A stretch of 64,000 nt of DNA, taken from the NCBI RefSeq assembly GCF_004151275.2, contig NZ_CP130821.1, positions 1,922,001 through 1,986,000 of the forward strand. Direction: 5' to 3'. This document shows positions 43,808-51,299 of the stretch, in pieces (position 1 is the first letter of the stretch; the number at the start of each line of letters is the position of its first letter). The stretch is from Flavobacterium dauae (GTDB lineage Bacteria; Bacteroidota; Bacteroidia; Flavobacteriales; Flavobacteriaceae). Both the position numbers and the translations under genes were made by a program. Under the pieces are notes generated by a model that searched no databases, had not been told where the DNA came from, and worked only from the letters and a program-made list of their open reading frames with translations.

Positions 43808-44296
43808 TTATTCTGTTACGTTTGCTTTTACTGTTAACACTTCGCTACCTGCTTCGGTATTTGTTGTTAACGTTACGTTTTTACTTTGTAATCCCGGACT
43901 GTTAGCTGAAAAAACAACTTTCATTTTTGCAGAACTTCCCGGTTTAATTGGCTCTTGTGGTTTTTCAGGAACGGTACATCCGCAAGATGCTTTTGCATCG
44001 ATGATTACCAAATCAACTGTTCCTTCGTTTTTGATTTCGAATTCAACTTCGTTTTTAGATCCTTTTTTTACATCGCCAAAATCGTGAATGGTTTCGTTGA
44101 AGGCAATTTTAGGGAAACCTGTTTGTGTGCTTGATGAAGTTGTACTTTGTGTTGCTCCATTAGCTGTAGTTGATGCAGTGGTAGTTTCTGTGGTTGTTGA
44201 CGCACCTTCTTGAATACGTTCTGACGCATTTTCTTTTTTATTACAAGCTACTAAGCTTAAAGCTGCAAAACCAGCTACTAACATTAATTTTTTCAT
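43808..44296 (-). CDS. DUF1573 lipoprotein
   Basis: 162 residues. MKKLMLVAGFAALSLVACNKK is a lipoprotein signal with Cys18. A Thr/Ser-rich stretch (about 32-57) links to a DUF1573 immunoglobulin-like domain (FNETIHDFGDVKKGSKNEVEFEIKN, IDAKASCGCTVPEKPQEPIKPGSSAKMKVVFSANSPG). The C-G-C motif is a constant feature of the family. It is widespread in Bacteroidota; function unknown. It is flanked within a few bases by nusB upstream and yajC downstream. Confidence 0.93.
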   Translation of the reverse strand: MKKLMLVAGFAALSLVACNKKENASERIQEGASTTTETTTASTTANGATQSTTSSSTQTGFPKIAFNETIHDFGDVKKGSKNEVEFEIKNEGTVDLVIIDAKASCGCTVPEKPQEPIKPGSSAKMKVVFSANSPGLQSKNVTLTTNTEAGSEVLTVKANVTE

Positions 44297-44300
44297 AATT

Positions 44301-45245
44301 TTATTCTATTAATCCTCTTCCTATTTTGTTTAATTTATTTTCATTTCGGTATTCTTTAACTAAAGCGTCTAAAATTCCGTTGATAAAAATACTACTTTTT
44401 GGGGTAGAATATTCTTTTGCAAGTTCTAAATATTCGTTAATTGTTACTTTAACAGGTATCGATGGGAATTTTTGAAGTTCACAAATACCTAAATTCAAAA
44501 TAATTGTATCAATTTCTGCAATACGGTCTAATTCCCAATTACGGGTTTTATCTTCGTATTCTTTTACAAAATTATTTGCATTTAAAGCCGTTTTTCTAAA
44601 TAGTTGTTTCGCAAAATCTTTATCTTCATCGTCTTTAAAAACTTTATTCAATTTAAAATAGCTTGATGCGTCTTTTAAACTTTCTAATTGCTTTAAAATT
44701 GCCGTATTCACTACCGGAATATCATCGATCCATGAAATTTTATAATCTTCTAAAAACTCATAAATCTTTTCGTTCGGAGCAATAAAATCGGTAAATAATT
44801 TAATTACAAACTCTTTATCTTCTTCAAACTTATTTACGTTGTTACGCATATATTGTTTGTACAAATCGCTTGTTTTAATGTCTTGCAACAAACCTTTTAT
44901 GTAATGATCGTTTACGTGAAATTGATTTACCCTTAATTCTTCCGTCCAGTTTTTTAACGTTTCAGACTGAACCAGAATTTGTAAAACCTGATTATTAATG
45001 AATTTTTTATTGGGATTGCGTTCTTCTGGAGTAGCCAAATGTTTTTGTGCCGATAGTTCTAAAAATTCTTGTTCTACTTTTTGTAATTCTACAAATGCAG
45101 AAAGCATTAATAAATACAGTTCGCGGATATTTTCTAAACTGTTGAATAGATATTTTTCATAAATATCTAATTGATCGGATTGGTTTTGAGTCATTGCATA
45201 TATTGCTTGCAATACTTTTGAACGAATATGACGTCTGTTTACCAT
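44301..45245 (-). CDS. nusB: Transcription antitermination factor NusB, long Bacteroidota form
   Basis: 314 residues; NusB of proteobacteria has about 140. Residues 1-190 are extra helical sequence after a NusB-like start (NRRHIRSKVLQAIYAMTQ), and the C-terminal 130 residues carry the core (FVKEYEDKTRNWELDRIAEIDTIILNLGICELQKFPSIPVKVTINEYLELAKEYSTPKSSIFINGILDAL). Such long NusB proteins are standard in Bacteroidota. It binds boxA RNA with NusE during rRNA transcription. It starts just beyond the terminator of the leucine dehydrogenase gene and leads into the DUF1573 gene with a four-base gap. Confidence 0.94.
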   Translation of the reverse strand: MVNRRHIRSKVLQAIYAMTQNQSDQLDIYEKYLFNSLENIRELYLLMLSAFVELQKVEQEFLELSAQKHLATPEERNPNKKFINNQVLQILVQSETLKNWTEELRVNQFHVNDHYIKGLLQDIKTSDLYKQYMRNNVNKFEEDKEFVIKLFTDFIAPNEKIYEFLEDYKISWIDDIPVVNTAILKQLESLKDASSYFKLNKVFKDDEDKDFAKQLFRKTALNANNFVKEYEDKTRNWELDRIAEIDTIILNLGICELQKFPSIPVKVTINEYLELAKEYSTPKSSIFINGILDALVKEYRNENKLNKIGRGLIE

Positions 45246-45269
45246 ACTACTTAAGAACTTATTTGTATA

Positions 45270-45303
45270 AAAAAGAGCGAAAACCTAAATGATTCTCGCT
45301 CTG
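45270..45303 (-). terminator. Terminator after the leucine dehydrogenase gene
   Basis: AGAGCGA at 45274-45280 pairs with TCGCTCT at 45296-45302 around an A/T-rich inner part, and on the minus strand a run of six T follows. Confidence 0.82.
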
Positions 45304-45329
45304 CAAAATTAAAACAATAATTTTAATTT

Positions 45330-46430
45330 TTATTTATTTTCTTGCTTTTTCTTTTCAATACGCTGTTCTGCCATTTTCATAGCAGCTTGGTTTGGCGTAA
45401 TGTTTTGTTCTTTCGCGTAATTTAAAATATCCAAAGTAGTATTGTAAATATTTTCGGTTCTACGGATTGCTTCGTCTGAGCCGTATTTAGCAATTTCGCC
45501 AAAAACATTAATGATACCACCTGCGTTAATTAAGAAATCTGGTGCATAAACAATTCCTTTATCCTGTAACATTTTTCCGTGAACAGCTTCTTCTGCCAAC
45601 TGATTATTTGCTGCACCAGCAATTACCTGCGCTTTTAATTTACCAATAGAATCGTTATTTACCGTTGCCCCTAAAGCACATGGTGCATAAATATCCACGT
45701 CTAAAGAATATAAATCGTCTCCTGTAAAAATGGTTGAATTGTATTTTTTAGCTACTTCTTCAACCCTTTCTTTACTTAAATCGGTAATGGTTACCAAAGC
45801 ACCTGCATTTGTTAAATGTTTTACCAATGTTTCGCCCACATTTCCAATTCCTTGCACCAAAACTTTTTTTCCGGTTAAATCATCAGATCCGTATTTAAAT
45901 TTTGTAGCCGCTTTTAATCCCATAAAAACACCATAAGCTGTAACTGGTGATGGATTTCCTGATCCGCCTAAACTTTCAGAAATTCCTGTTACATTTTTTG
46001 TAATTGTATGAATTAAATCCATATCGGCAGTTGTGGTTCCTACGTCTTCTGCCGTAATGTATCTTCCGCTTAAAGAATCAACATATTTGGCAAACGCTTT
46101 AATCATTTCAGGATTTTTGTCTTTTTTAGAATCGCCAATAATCACTGCTTTTCCTCCGCCTAAATCCAACCCGGAAATTGCTGATTTATAAGTCATTCCT
46201 CGCGATAAACGCAAAACATCGTTCAAAGCTTCCCATTCAGAAGTATAATTCCACATACGCGTACCGCCCAATGCAGGACCTAATACTGTATTATGTATGC
46301 CAATAATTGCTTTTAAACCAGTATCTTTGTCGTGGCAAAAAACCACTTGCTCGTGATGATCGAAAGAAATTTGTCCGAACACCGGATCAACTTTTTTTAA
46401 CTCTTCTGGAGTATATACGTTTGTTGTCAT
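45330..46430 (-). CDS. Glu/Leu/Phe/Val dehydrogenase (leucine dehydrogenase-like)
   Basis: 366 residues, the leucine dehydrogenase size class. It reversibly deaminates branched-chain amino acids with NAD. GPALGGTRMWNY near residues 51-62, SRGMTYKSAISGLDLGGGKAVI near 75-96 (two conserved lysines, the catalytic one in MTYK/GGGK) and VLVQGIGNVGETLVKHL near 189-205 (nucleotide fold) are clear. AGAANNQLAEE near 268-278 is typical. Substrate choice among Leu, Val and Phe is not fixed by sequence. It has a -7 box 27 nt upstream and is divergent from the ABC exporter gene. Confidence 0.93.
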   Translation of the reverse strand: MTTNVYTPEELKKVDPVFGQISFDHHEQVVFCHDKDTGLKAIIGIHNTVLGPALGGTRMWNYTSEWEALNDVLRLSRGMTYKSAISGLDLGGGKAVIIGDSKKDKNPEMIKAFAKYVDSLSGRYITAEDVGTTTADMDLIHTITKNVTGISESLGGSGNPSPVTAYGVFMGLKAATKFKYGSDDLTGKKVLVQGIGNVGETLVKHLTNAGALVTITDLSKERVEEVAKKYNSTIFTGDDLYSLDVDIYAPCALGATVNNDSIGKLKAQVIAGAANNQLAEEAVHGKMLQDKGIVYAPDFLINAGGIINVFGEIAKYGSDEAIRRTENIYNTTLDILNYAKEQNITPNQAAMKMAEQRIEKKKQENK

Positions 46431-46455
46431 AATTTTTTAATTATTTGGATCATTT

Positions 46456-46463
46456 CAAATATA
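46456..46463 (-). promoter_or_regulatory. -7 promoter box for the leucine dehydrogenase gene (TATATTTG)
   Basis: TATATTTG on the minus strand matches TAnnTTTG, 25 nt before the ATG at 46430. Confidence 0.6.
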
Positions 46464-46595
46464 AAACATTTATTTATATTTTTATTTTTTGTTTTGCATT
46501 ATTATCAAAATAACACCAATATAATAAATATATAAAAATTTCGACAACAATACTCAATACATTTTTTAATATTTAAAAAAAATATACACCGAATA

Positions 46596-48353
46596 ATGAA
46601 AGAACTTCAAAAACTAAATAAATATTTCATAAAATATAAATACCGGTTTTTATTAGGAATTGTTATTACTATTGCATCGCAGATTTTTACCGTTTTTACA
46701 CCGCAATACATTGGTGATGCAATAACCGTTTTAGAGCATTTTTTAAAAAATGAGAGTACTGCCCAAGCTACCAAACAAGCTTTGTGGCATAATATGCTGT
46801 TAATTATTGGCACTACGTTGCTGGCTGGTTTCTTAACTTTTTTAATGCGCCAAACCATTATTGTAATGTCACGTCATATTGAATTTGACCTTAAAAACGA
46901 AATTTACGATCATTATCAAAAGTTGAGCTTAGATTTTTACAAACGCCAACGCACGGGTGATTTAATGAGCAGGATTTCAGAAGATGTGGCAAAAGTACGT
47001 CAATACGTTGGACCGGCGGTAATGTATTCAATCAATACTGTTTTTAGAATGGCGGTGGTTATTGTACAAATGTATATCATTTCGCCTACGCTTACTTGGT
47101 ATTCATTAATTCCCGTTCCGTTTTTAGCTATTTTAATGTACAAATTAAGCAGAGAAATTAATAAACGTAGTTTTGCGTACCAACAGAATTTATCAAAATT
47201 ATCATCGTTTTCACAAGAAATTTTTTCAGGAATCCGTGTAATTAAAGCATATACCTTAGAAAACAGAGAAAACGCTTCGTACGATGAAGCTACTACCGAA
47301 AGTAAAACCAAATTTATGCGTTTGGCGTACACTAACGCGTTAATTGGTCCTTTAATGATTTTACTAATTGGTGCAAGTAATTTAATCATTGTTTTTATTG
47401 GAGCCAAAATGTACATTAACGGCACCATTACCGAAATTGGTATTATTGCACAATTTATCCTGTATATCAATATGCTTACCTGGCCCATTGCATCGTTAGG
47501 TTGGGTATCAACAATGATTCAAGAGGCCGATTCGTCTCAAAAACGCATCAACGAATTTTTAAACGAAGAACCTTCTATCCAATCAAACACCGAAGAAAAA
47601 CACAAATTAGAAGGAAAGATTGAATTTAAAAACGTGCATTTTATTTACGAAGACACCAAGATTCACGCCTTAAACAACATTTCATTTACGATTGAAAAAG
47701 GAGAATCGGTTGCTTTTTTAGGAAAAACAGGATCGGGTAAATCAACCATTTTGCAATTAATTTCTCGTTTGTACGACGTTTCTTCCGGAAAAATTTTAAT
47801 AGACGGTATTGCTATAAAAGACTGGAATGTAGAAAATCTTCGCGATCAGATCGCTGTGGTGCCACAAGATGCTTTTCTATTTTCTGACACCATTAAAAAC
47901 AATATTCAGTTTGGCAAAGAAAATGCCACGCAGGAAGAAATAGAACATTATGCAAAAACTGTCGACGTTCATAAAAACATCATCCGTTTTGACAAAGGAT
48001 ACGATACTATTCTGGGCGAACGCGGAATTACTTTATCGGGCGGACAAAAACAGCGGGTTTCTATTGCGCGGGCGTTAATTAAAGACGCTCCGGTGTTGCT
48101 TTTAGACGATTGTTTATCTGCTGTTGATACCGAAACCGAAGAACGTATCCTAAATAACTTAAAAGATATTTCGGCAAAAAAAACAACCATTATTGTAACA
48201 CACAGGGTATCATCTGCCAAAAATGCCGATAAAATCATCATTTTAAATGATGGCGAAATTATAGAACAAGGCTCTCATAATCAATTAATAGCACAAAATG
48301 GGTATTACACCAATTTATACAACAAACAATTAGCCGAAAAAGATGTAATATAG
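46596..48353 (+). CDS. ABC exporter, fused membrane and ATPase domains
   Basis: 585 residues, the MsbA/LmrA size. Six membrane helices (about 20-300) precede the ATPase. Walker A is FLGKTGSGKST near residue 373, the Q-loop AVVPQDAFLF near 419, the signature ITLSGGQKQR near 473 and Walker B VLLLDDCLSA near 497, with the H-loop VTHRVSSAK near 531. It should work as a homodimer exporting lipids, drugs or peptides. Its last 16 codons are repeated, with changes, at 49538-49585, after an accessory gene. In relatives I recall, the exporter is directly followed by the DUF3276 gene. Confidence 0.94.
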   Translation: MKELQKLNKYFIKYKYRFLLGIVITIASQIFTVFTPQYIGDAITVLEHFLKNESTAQATKQALWHNMLLIIGTTLLAGFLTFLMRQTIIVMSRHIEFDLKNEIYDHYQKLSLDFYKRQRTGDLMSRISEDVAKVRQYVGPAVMYSINTVFRMAVVIVQMYIISPTLTWYSLIPVPFLAILMYKLSREINKRSFAYQQNLSKLSSFSQEIFSGIRVIKAYTLENRENASYDEATTESKTKFMRLAYTNALIGPLMILLIGASNLIIVFIGAKMYINGTITEIGIIAQFILYINMLTWPIASLGWVSTMIQEADSSQKRINEFLNEEPSIQSNTEEKHKLEGKIEFKNVHFIYEDTKIHALNNISFTIEKGESVAFLGKTGSGKSTILQLISRLYDVSSGKILIDGIAIKDWNVENLRDQIAVVPQDAFLFSDTIKNNIQFGKENATQEEIEHYAKTVDVHKNIIRFDKGYDTILGERGITLSGGQKQRVSIARALIKDAPVLLLDDCLSAVDTETEERILNNLKDISAKKTTIIVTHRVSSAKNADKIIILNDGEIIEQGSHNQLIAQNGYYTNLYNKQLAEKDVI

Positions 48354-48467
48354 GTTTGGTGTTGGTTGGTTAATGTAAGATGTTTATCAATTAAGACTAA
48401 TAGGAGTGTTTTTTTGGTAGTTTCAGAGAGTTTTGTAATCTTTATATTTATTTATATACATAAAAAA

Positions 48468-49445
48468 ATGAAAAGAATAATCATATCTGTAATTTTAATC
48501 CTAACTTCCTTATCAACCTTAGGACAGTTCAGTAAGCAAAATATCGAAACAGACTCATCCAAAATTGAAATTATTAAAAATTCCCTGTATTATATTTACG
48601 AAGAAACCTATAATAACAAAGACTCTGTTTGGTACAGTGTTCATTTCATAAAAGACACCACAAAACTCAAGACCGAAGGATGGACAACGAAAAATGATAA
48701 ACGTCTTGGTATTTGGAAAGAATACAATTTCGATGGACAATTGATGTACACAAGAGATTATGACAATGCTACTTGCGAAATCAATGAAAACTTATATCCT
48801 TTTCACGACTTACTAAAAAAAATGAAATTAAAAGCTGATAGTTTAATCATTTCTACTTACAGCAAAGAATTTTTTGAAAAACACGTTCGTTTTGATTTTG
48901 ATTGTAGTACCTATGACAAGGATGGATATACTTATATTGGAAACTGGACTGAACCAATGAATAGAAAACCGGAAAGATTTCACTTTAGCTATCAAGTTAA
49001 ATTAAATACTTCTGAATGGTACGACGATATGATTCGTATAGAGTTGGACGAAAAAGAAATACACATTCCAAAAGAAGGTATTTATGGGTTTGATAAAGTA
49101 AATTCAGGTAATAAAACATTTCAAATAGATAAAGACAAAGCGATAGAAATTGCAAAATCAAAAGGTTTACAGACAAATGATTTAAGTACTGTATCAGGAT
49201 TTTTAAAGTGGGAAAAATCTAAAAACCTTAAATTATTTTATAATGGGCAGTTCAAATATTATATAACTGAATTTACAGACGAGGTTAAGGATATTAAGAA
49301 AGAACGTTCAAGAATTATCTATAAATATAACGTCTATTCTTTTAACCCTTGGACAGGAGAATTTATAGAAAAAAAGAAAATGAAAAGAGTTAGAGAATGG
49401 GAAGAAAACAGTGGATTCACCTCTGACCTATTACCTGATGAATAA
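48468..49445 (+). CDS. Accessory secreted protein with MORN-like segment
   Basis: 325 residues from the ATG at 48468 (MKRIIISVILILTSLSTLGQ, a signal peptide); upstream in-frame sequence is not protein-like. Residues about 50-85 contain a MORN/YwqK-type unit (GWTTKNDKRLGIWKEYNFDGQLMYTRDY). The rest is mixed alpha/beta with a late PepSY-like piece (IDKDKAIEIAKSKGL ... YKYNVYSFNPWTGEFIE). I cannot assign a family. It lies between the exporter's stop codon and a second copy of the exporter's 3' end, which marks it as inserted. Codon use is more AT-rich than in the exporter. Confidence 0.8.
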   Translation: MKRIIISVILILTSLSTLGQFSKQNIETDSSKIEIIKNSLYYIYEETYNNKDSVWYSVHFIKDTTKLKTEGWTTKNDKRLGIWKEYNFDGQLMYTRDYDNATCEINENLYPFHDLLKKMKLKADSLIISTYSKEFFEKHVRFDFDCSTYDKDGYTYIGNWTEPMNRKPERFHFSYQVKLNTSEWYDDMIRIELDEKEIHIPKEGIYGFDKVNSGNKTFQIDKDKAIEIAKSKGLQTNDLSTVSGFLKWEKSKNLKLFYNGQFKYYITEFTDEVKDIKKERSRIIYKYNVYSFNPWTGEFIEKKKMKRVREWEENSGFTSDLLPDE

Positions 49446-49498
49446 AAAATGATACTACATACAATTATTACGTATAACACCACAGAAAAATTCAAAGA

Positions 49499-49585
49499 CA
49501 ACAAACTTATAATGAGTTCGCTAGTAAAAACAGCTATGATGCCAATCTGTATAAAAAACAATTAGCCGAAAAAGATGTAATTTAA
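49499..49585 (+). pseudogene. Duplicated, diverged 3' end of the ABC exporter gene
   Basis: In one frame this reads QQTYNEFASKNSYDANLY then KKQLAEKDVI and stop, matching the exporter's last 28 codons (QGSHNQLIAQNGYYTNLY then NKQLAEKDVI). A 26-base block is identical (48324-48349 and 49556-49581); the rest is diverged. It lacks a start and is not a gene by itself. It sits 67 bases before the DUF3276 gene and may be the ancestral exporter end. Confidence 0.85.
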
Positions 49586-49652
49586 ATTTTGTTATATAAT
49601 TTTTTTTTTAGACTTTTGGAGGGATGTAAAATTTTAACAGAACGAAAGGATT

Positions 49653-50006
49653 ATGAGAGATAATGAAATACTAGAAAAAGAAGAAATTTTTTCAAAAGTA
49701 TTAAGGGCCGGTAGAAGAACTTATTTTTTTGACGTAAGATCTACAAAAGCTAATGATTATTATGTAACTATTACCGAAAGTAAAAAGTTTACAGAAGAAG
49801 ACGGATCATTCCACTTTAAAAAACACAAAATTTATTTGTATAAAGAAGATTTTATTTCTTTTAAAGAAATTTTAAATGAGATGACCGATTTTGTGTTAGA
49901 GCAAAAAGGTGAAGAAGTTATTTCTGAAAGACATCAAAAAGATTTTAAAAAGGAATATGCTGAAAATCCTTCAAGCTACACAAATGTAGAATTTGACGAT
50001 TTCTAA
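49653..50006 (+). CDS. DUF3276 (PUR-alpha-like) protein
   Basis: 117 residues. ILEKEEIFSKVLRAGRRTYFFDVRSTKANDYYVTITESKK and HKIYLYKEDFISFKEILNEMTDFV match the DUF3276 family, bacterial single PUR repeats; the Borrelia relative BpuR binds nucleic acid. The likely role is RNA or single-stranded DNA binding in the cytoplasm; the target is unknown. It ends with an acidic tail (NVEFDDF). A terminator follows 20 bases on. Confidence 0.92.
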   Translation: MRDNEILEKEEIFSKVLRAGRRTYFFDVRSTKANDYYVTITESKKFTEEDGSFHFKKHKIYLYKEDFISFKEILNEMTDFVLEQKGEEVISERHQKDFKKEYAENPSSYTNVEFDDF

Positions 50007-50026
50007 AAATCCTGATTCACGATATG

Positions 50027-50054
50027 AATACCGGCAATAGTCGGTATTTTTTTT
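50027..50054 (+). terminator. Terminator after the DUF3276 gene
   Basis: AATACCG at 50027-50033 pairs with CGGTATT at 50042-50048, and eight T follow. It ends six bases before the next gene's ATG, so that gene's promoter must overlap it or lie upstream. Confidence 0.85.
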
Positions 50055-50060
50055 AAGCCT

Positions 50061-50702
50061 ATGAAACATTTTTACACTGTTATTTTAATATTCCTTTCCA
50101 TTTGTTCATTTGCACAAAAAAACTACGAGCCCGAACAAATTAAATGGAACGGAAGCACCTACCCTTATCGCTACCATCATTTAGAACAATATTTTAGGTA
50201 TTACCCCAACAAACGTCCCGTACCAAATATTGACACCACCATTATTAACCGCAACTATCGGGCTGTTTTTGAAGTAAAAGAAAATAAATTTTACTTGAAC
50301 AACATTTTCATTAAAGGAAAAAATCCAAAAGTAAAAGATGTATCGGTTCTTAATGAACTTAACGAGAAAAGCGAACCAATGTTTTTGAGCTGGATTAACG
50401 GTTTATTTGACATTGGTTTAGGCAATGAATCTTTTATTAAAAACGATTCACTTTCGCCTGTTTATGATAATTACATTGTTTTTGAAGTTAAAAAAGGTGT
50501 TGTTGGCAGAATTGAAAAGTTCTCTTATAACGAGTTTAAACTTTTTAAAGATTACCAATACAAACGCTTTAAAAACACTTTAGAATACAACCGTTTATAC
50601 CAACACTTAATTTATAACGGAATGAGTGAATTTGAAGCTACTTCACACATTTATACCTTTATTTTGTTTTACAGTAAAGTAAATTTTTTAAAGAAGAGAT
50701 AA
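50061..50702 (+). CDS. Secreted protein of unknown function
   Basis: 213 residues with a signal peptide (MKHFYTVILIFLSICSFAQ). The mature part is rich in Tyr, Phe, Asn and Lys; the middle reads as beta strands (YRAVFEVKENKFYLNNIFIKG) and the end as helices (LYQHLIYNGMSEFEATSHIYTFILFY). No family recognised. It begins just after the DUF3276 terminator and ends in a bidirectional terminator shared with the carbonic anhydrase gene. Confidence 0.75.
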   Translation: MKHFYTVILIFLSICSFAQKNYEPEQIKWNGSTYPYRYHHLEQYFRYYPNKRPVPNIDTTIINRNYRAVFEVKENKFYLNNIFIKGKNPKVKDVSVLNELNEKSEPMFLSWINGLFDIGLGNESFIKNDSLSPVYDNYIVFEVKKGVVGRIEKFSYNEFKLFKDYQYKRFKNTLEYNRLYQHLIYNGMSEFEATSHIYTFILFYSKVNFLKKR

Positions 50703-50728
50703 AACGAGTTTTTTATACTCGTTTTATC
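50701..50728. terminator. Bidirectional terminator
   Basis: AAAACGAGT at 50701-50709 pairs perfectly with ACTCGTTTT at 50717-50725. It lies between convergent genes and overlaps the stop codon of the gene on its left. Confidence 0.85.
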
Positions 50729-51237
50729 TACTGCCAACTACTATATAAAACATAGTTGTTACTTATACGATCTATTTCACCTGCAAACGCTGATGCATTA
50801 AGCTCTTTTACTCTTTTAGCCGGTACGCCAGCATAAATTCCGTTAGGTAGTAATTCCATATTTTGTGTAACCACTGCACCTGCGGCAACAATCACATTGC
50901 TGTGAACAACACAATTATCCATTATAATTGCTCCCATACCTACTAAAACGTTATTGTGAATGGTACAGCCGTGAACAATTGCATTGTGCCCAATAGACAC
51001 GTTATTTCCTATTACTGTTGGATGTTTTTGATACGTACAATGAATTACTGCACCGTCTTGTACGTTTACTTTATTGCCCATTTTTATAAAATGTACATCG
51101 CCACGCACTACCGCATTATACCAAATACTGCACTGTTCACCCATTTCTACATCTCCAAGTAGCGTAGCGTTTTCAGCTATAAAGCAATTCTCGGGATATT
51201 TAGGTCCCTTTCCGTTTATTGTTTTAATTAAAGCCAT
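50728..51237 (-). CDS. Gamma-carbonic anhydrase-family hexapeptide-repeat protein
   Basis: 169 residues if it begins at MALIKTINGK (ATG ending at 51237); a codon four residues earlier (51249) directly abuts a terminator T run. The left-handed beta-helix repeats are plain (IAENATLLGDVEMGEQCSIWYNAVVRGDVHFIKMG, VGMGAIIMDNCVVHSNVIVAAGAVVT). His residues in GDVHF, AVIHCTY and SIGHNAIVHG fit the zinc site of the gamma-CA/YrdA group. Whether it has carbonic anhydrase activity is unknown. The C-terminal NGIYAGVPAKRVKEL is standard. Confidence 0.9.
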   Translation of the reverse strand: MALIKTINGKGPKYPENCFIAENATLLGDVEMGEQCSIWYNAVVRGDVHFIKMGNKVNVQDGAVIHCTYQKHPTVIGNNVSIGHNAIVHGCTIHNNVLVGMGAIIMDNCVVHSNVIVAAGAVVTQNMELLPNGIYAGVPAKRVKELNASAFAGEIDRISNNYVLYSSWQ

Positions 51238-51249
51238 ACGTTTTTTCAT

Positions 51250-51281
51250 AAAAAAACCGCCTCATAAAAATTAGAGGCGGT
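51250..51281 (-). terminator. Terminator after the M16 protease pair
   Basis: ACCGCCTC at 51256-51263 pairs with GAGGCGGT at 51274-51281, and on the minus strand a run of seven T follows, touching the first possible start codon of the carbonic anhydrase gene. Confidence 0.88.
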
Positions 51282-51299
51282 ACTATTGTTTGTAAAATA

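Noticed and set aside
44301-45245. NusB fused to another protein because of its length
   Set aside because: Long NusB proteins are ordinary in Bacteroidota and the extra part is contiguous helical sequence without a separate domain signature.
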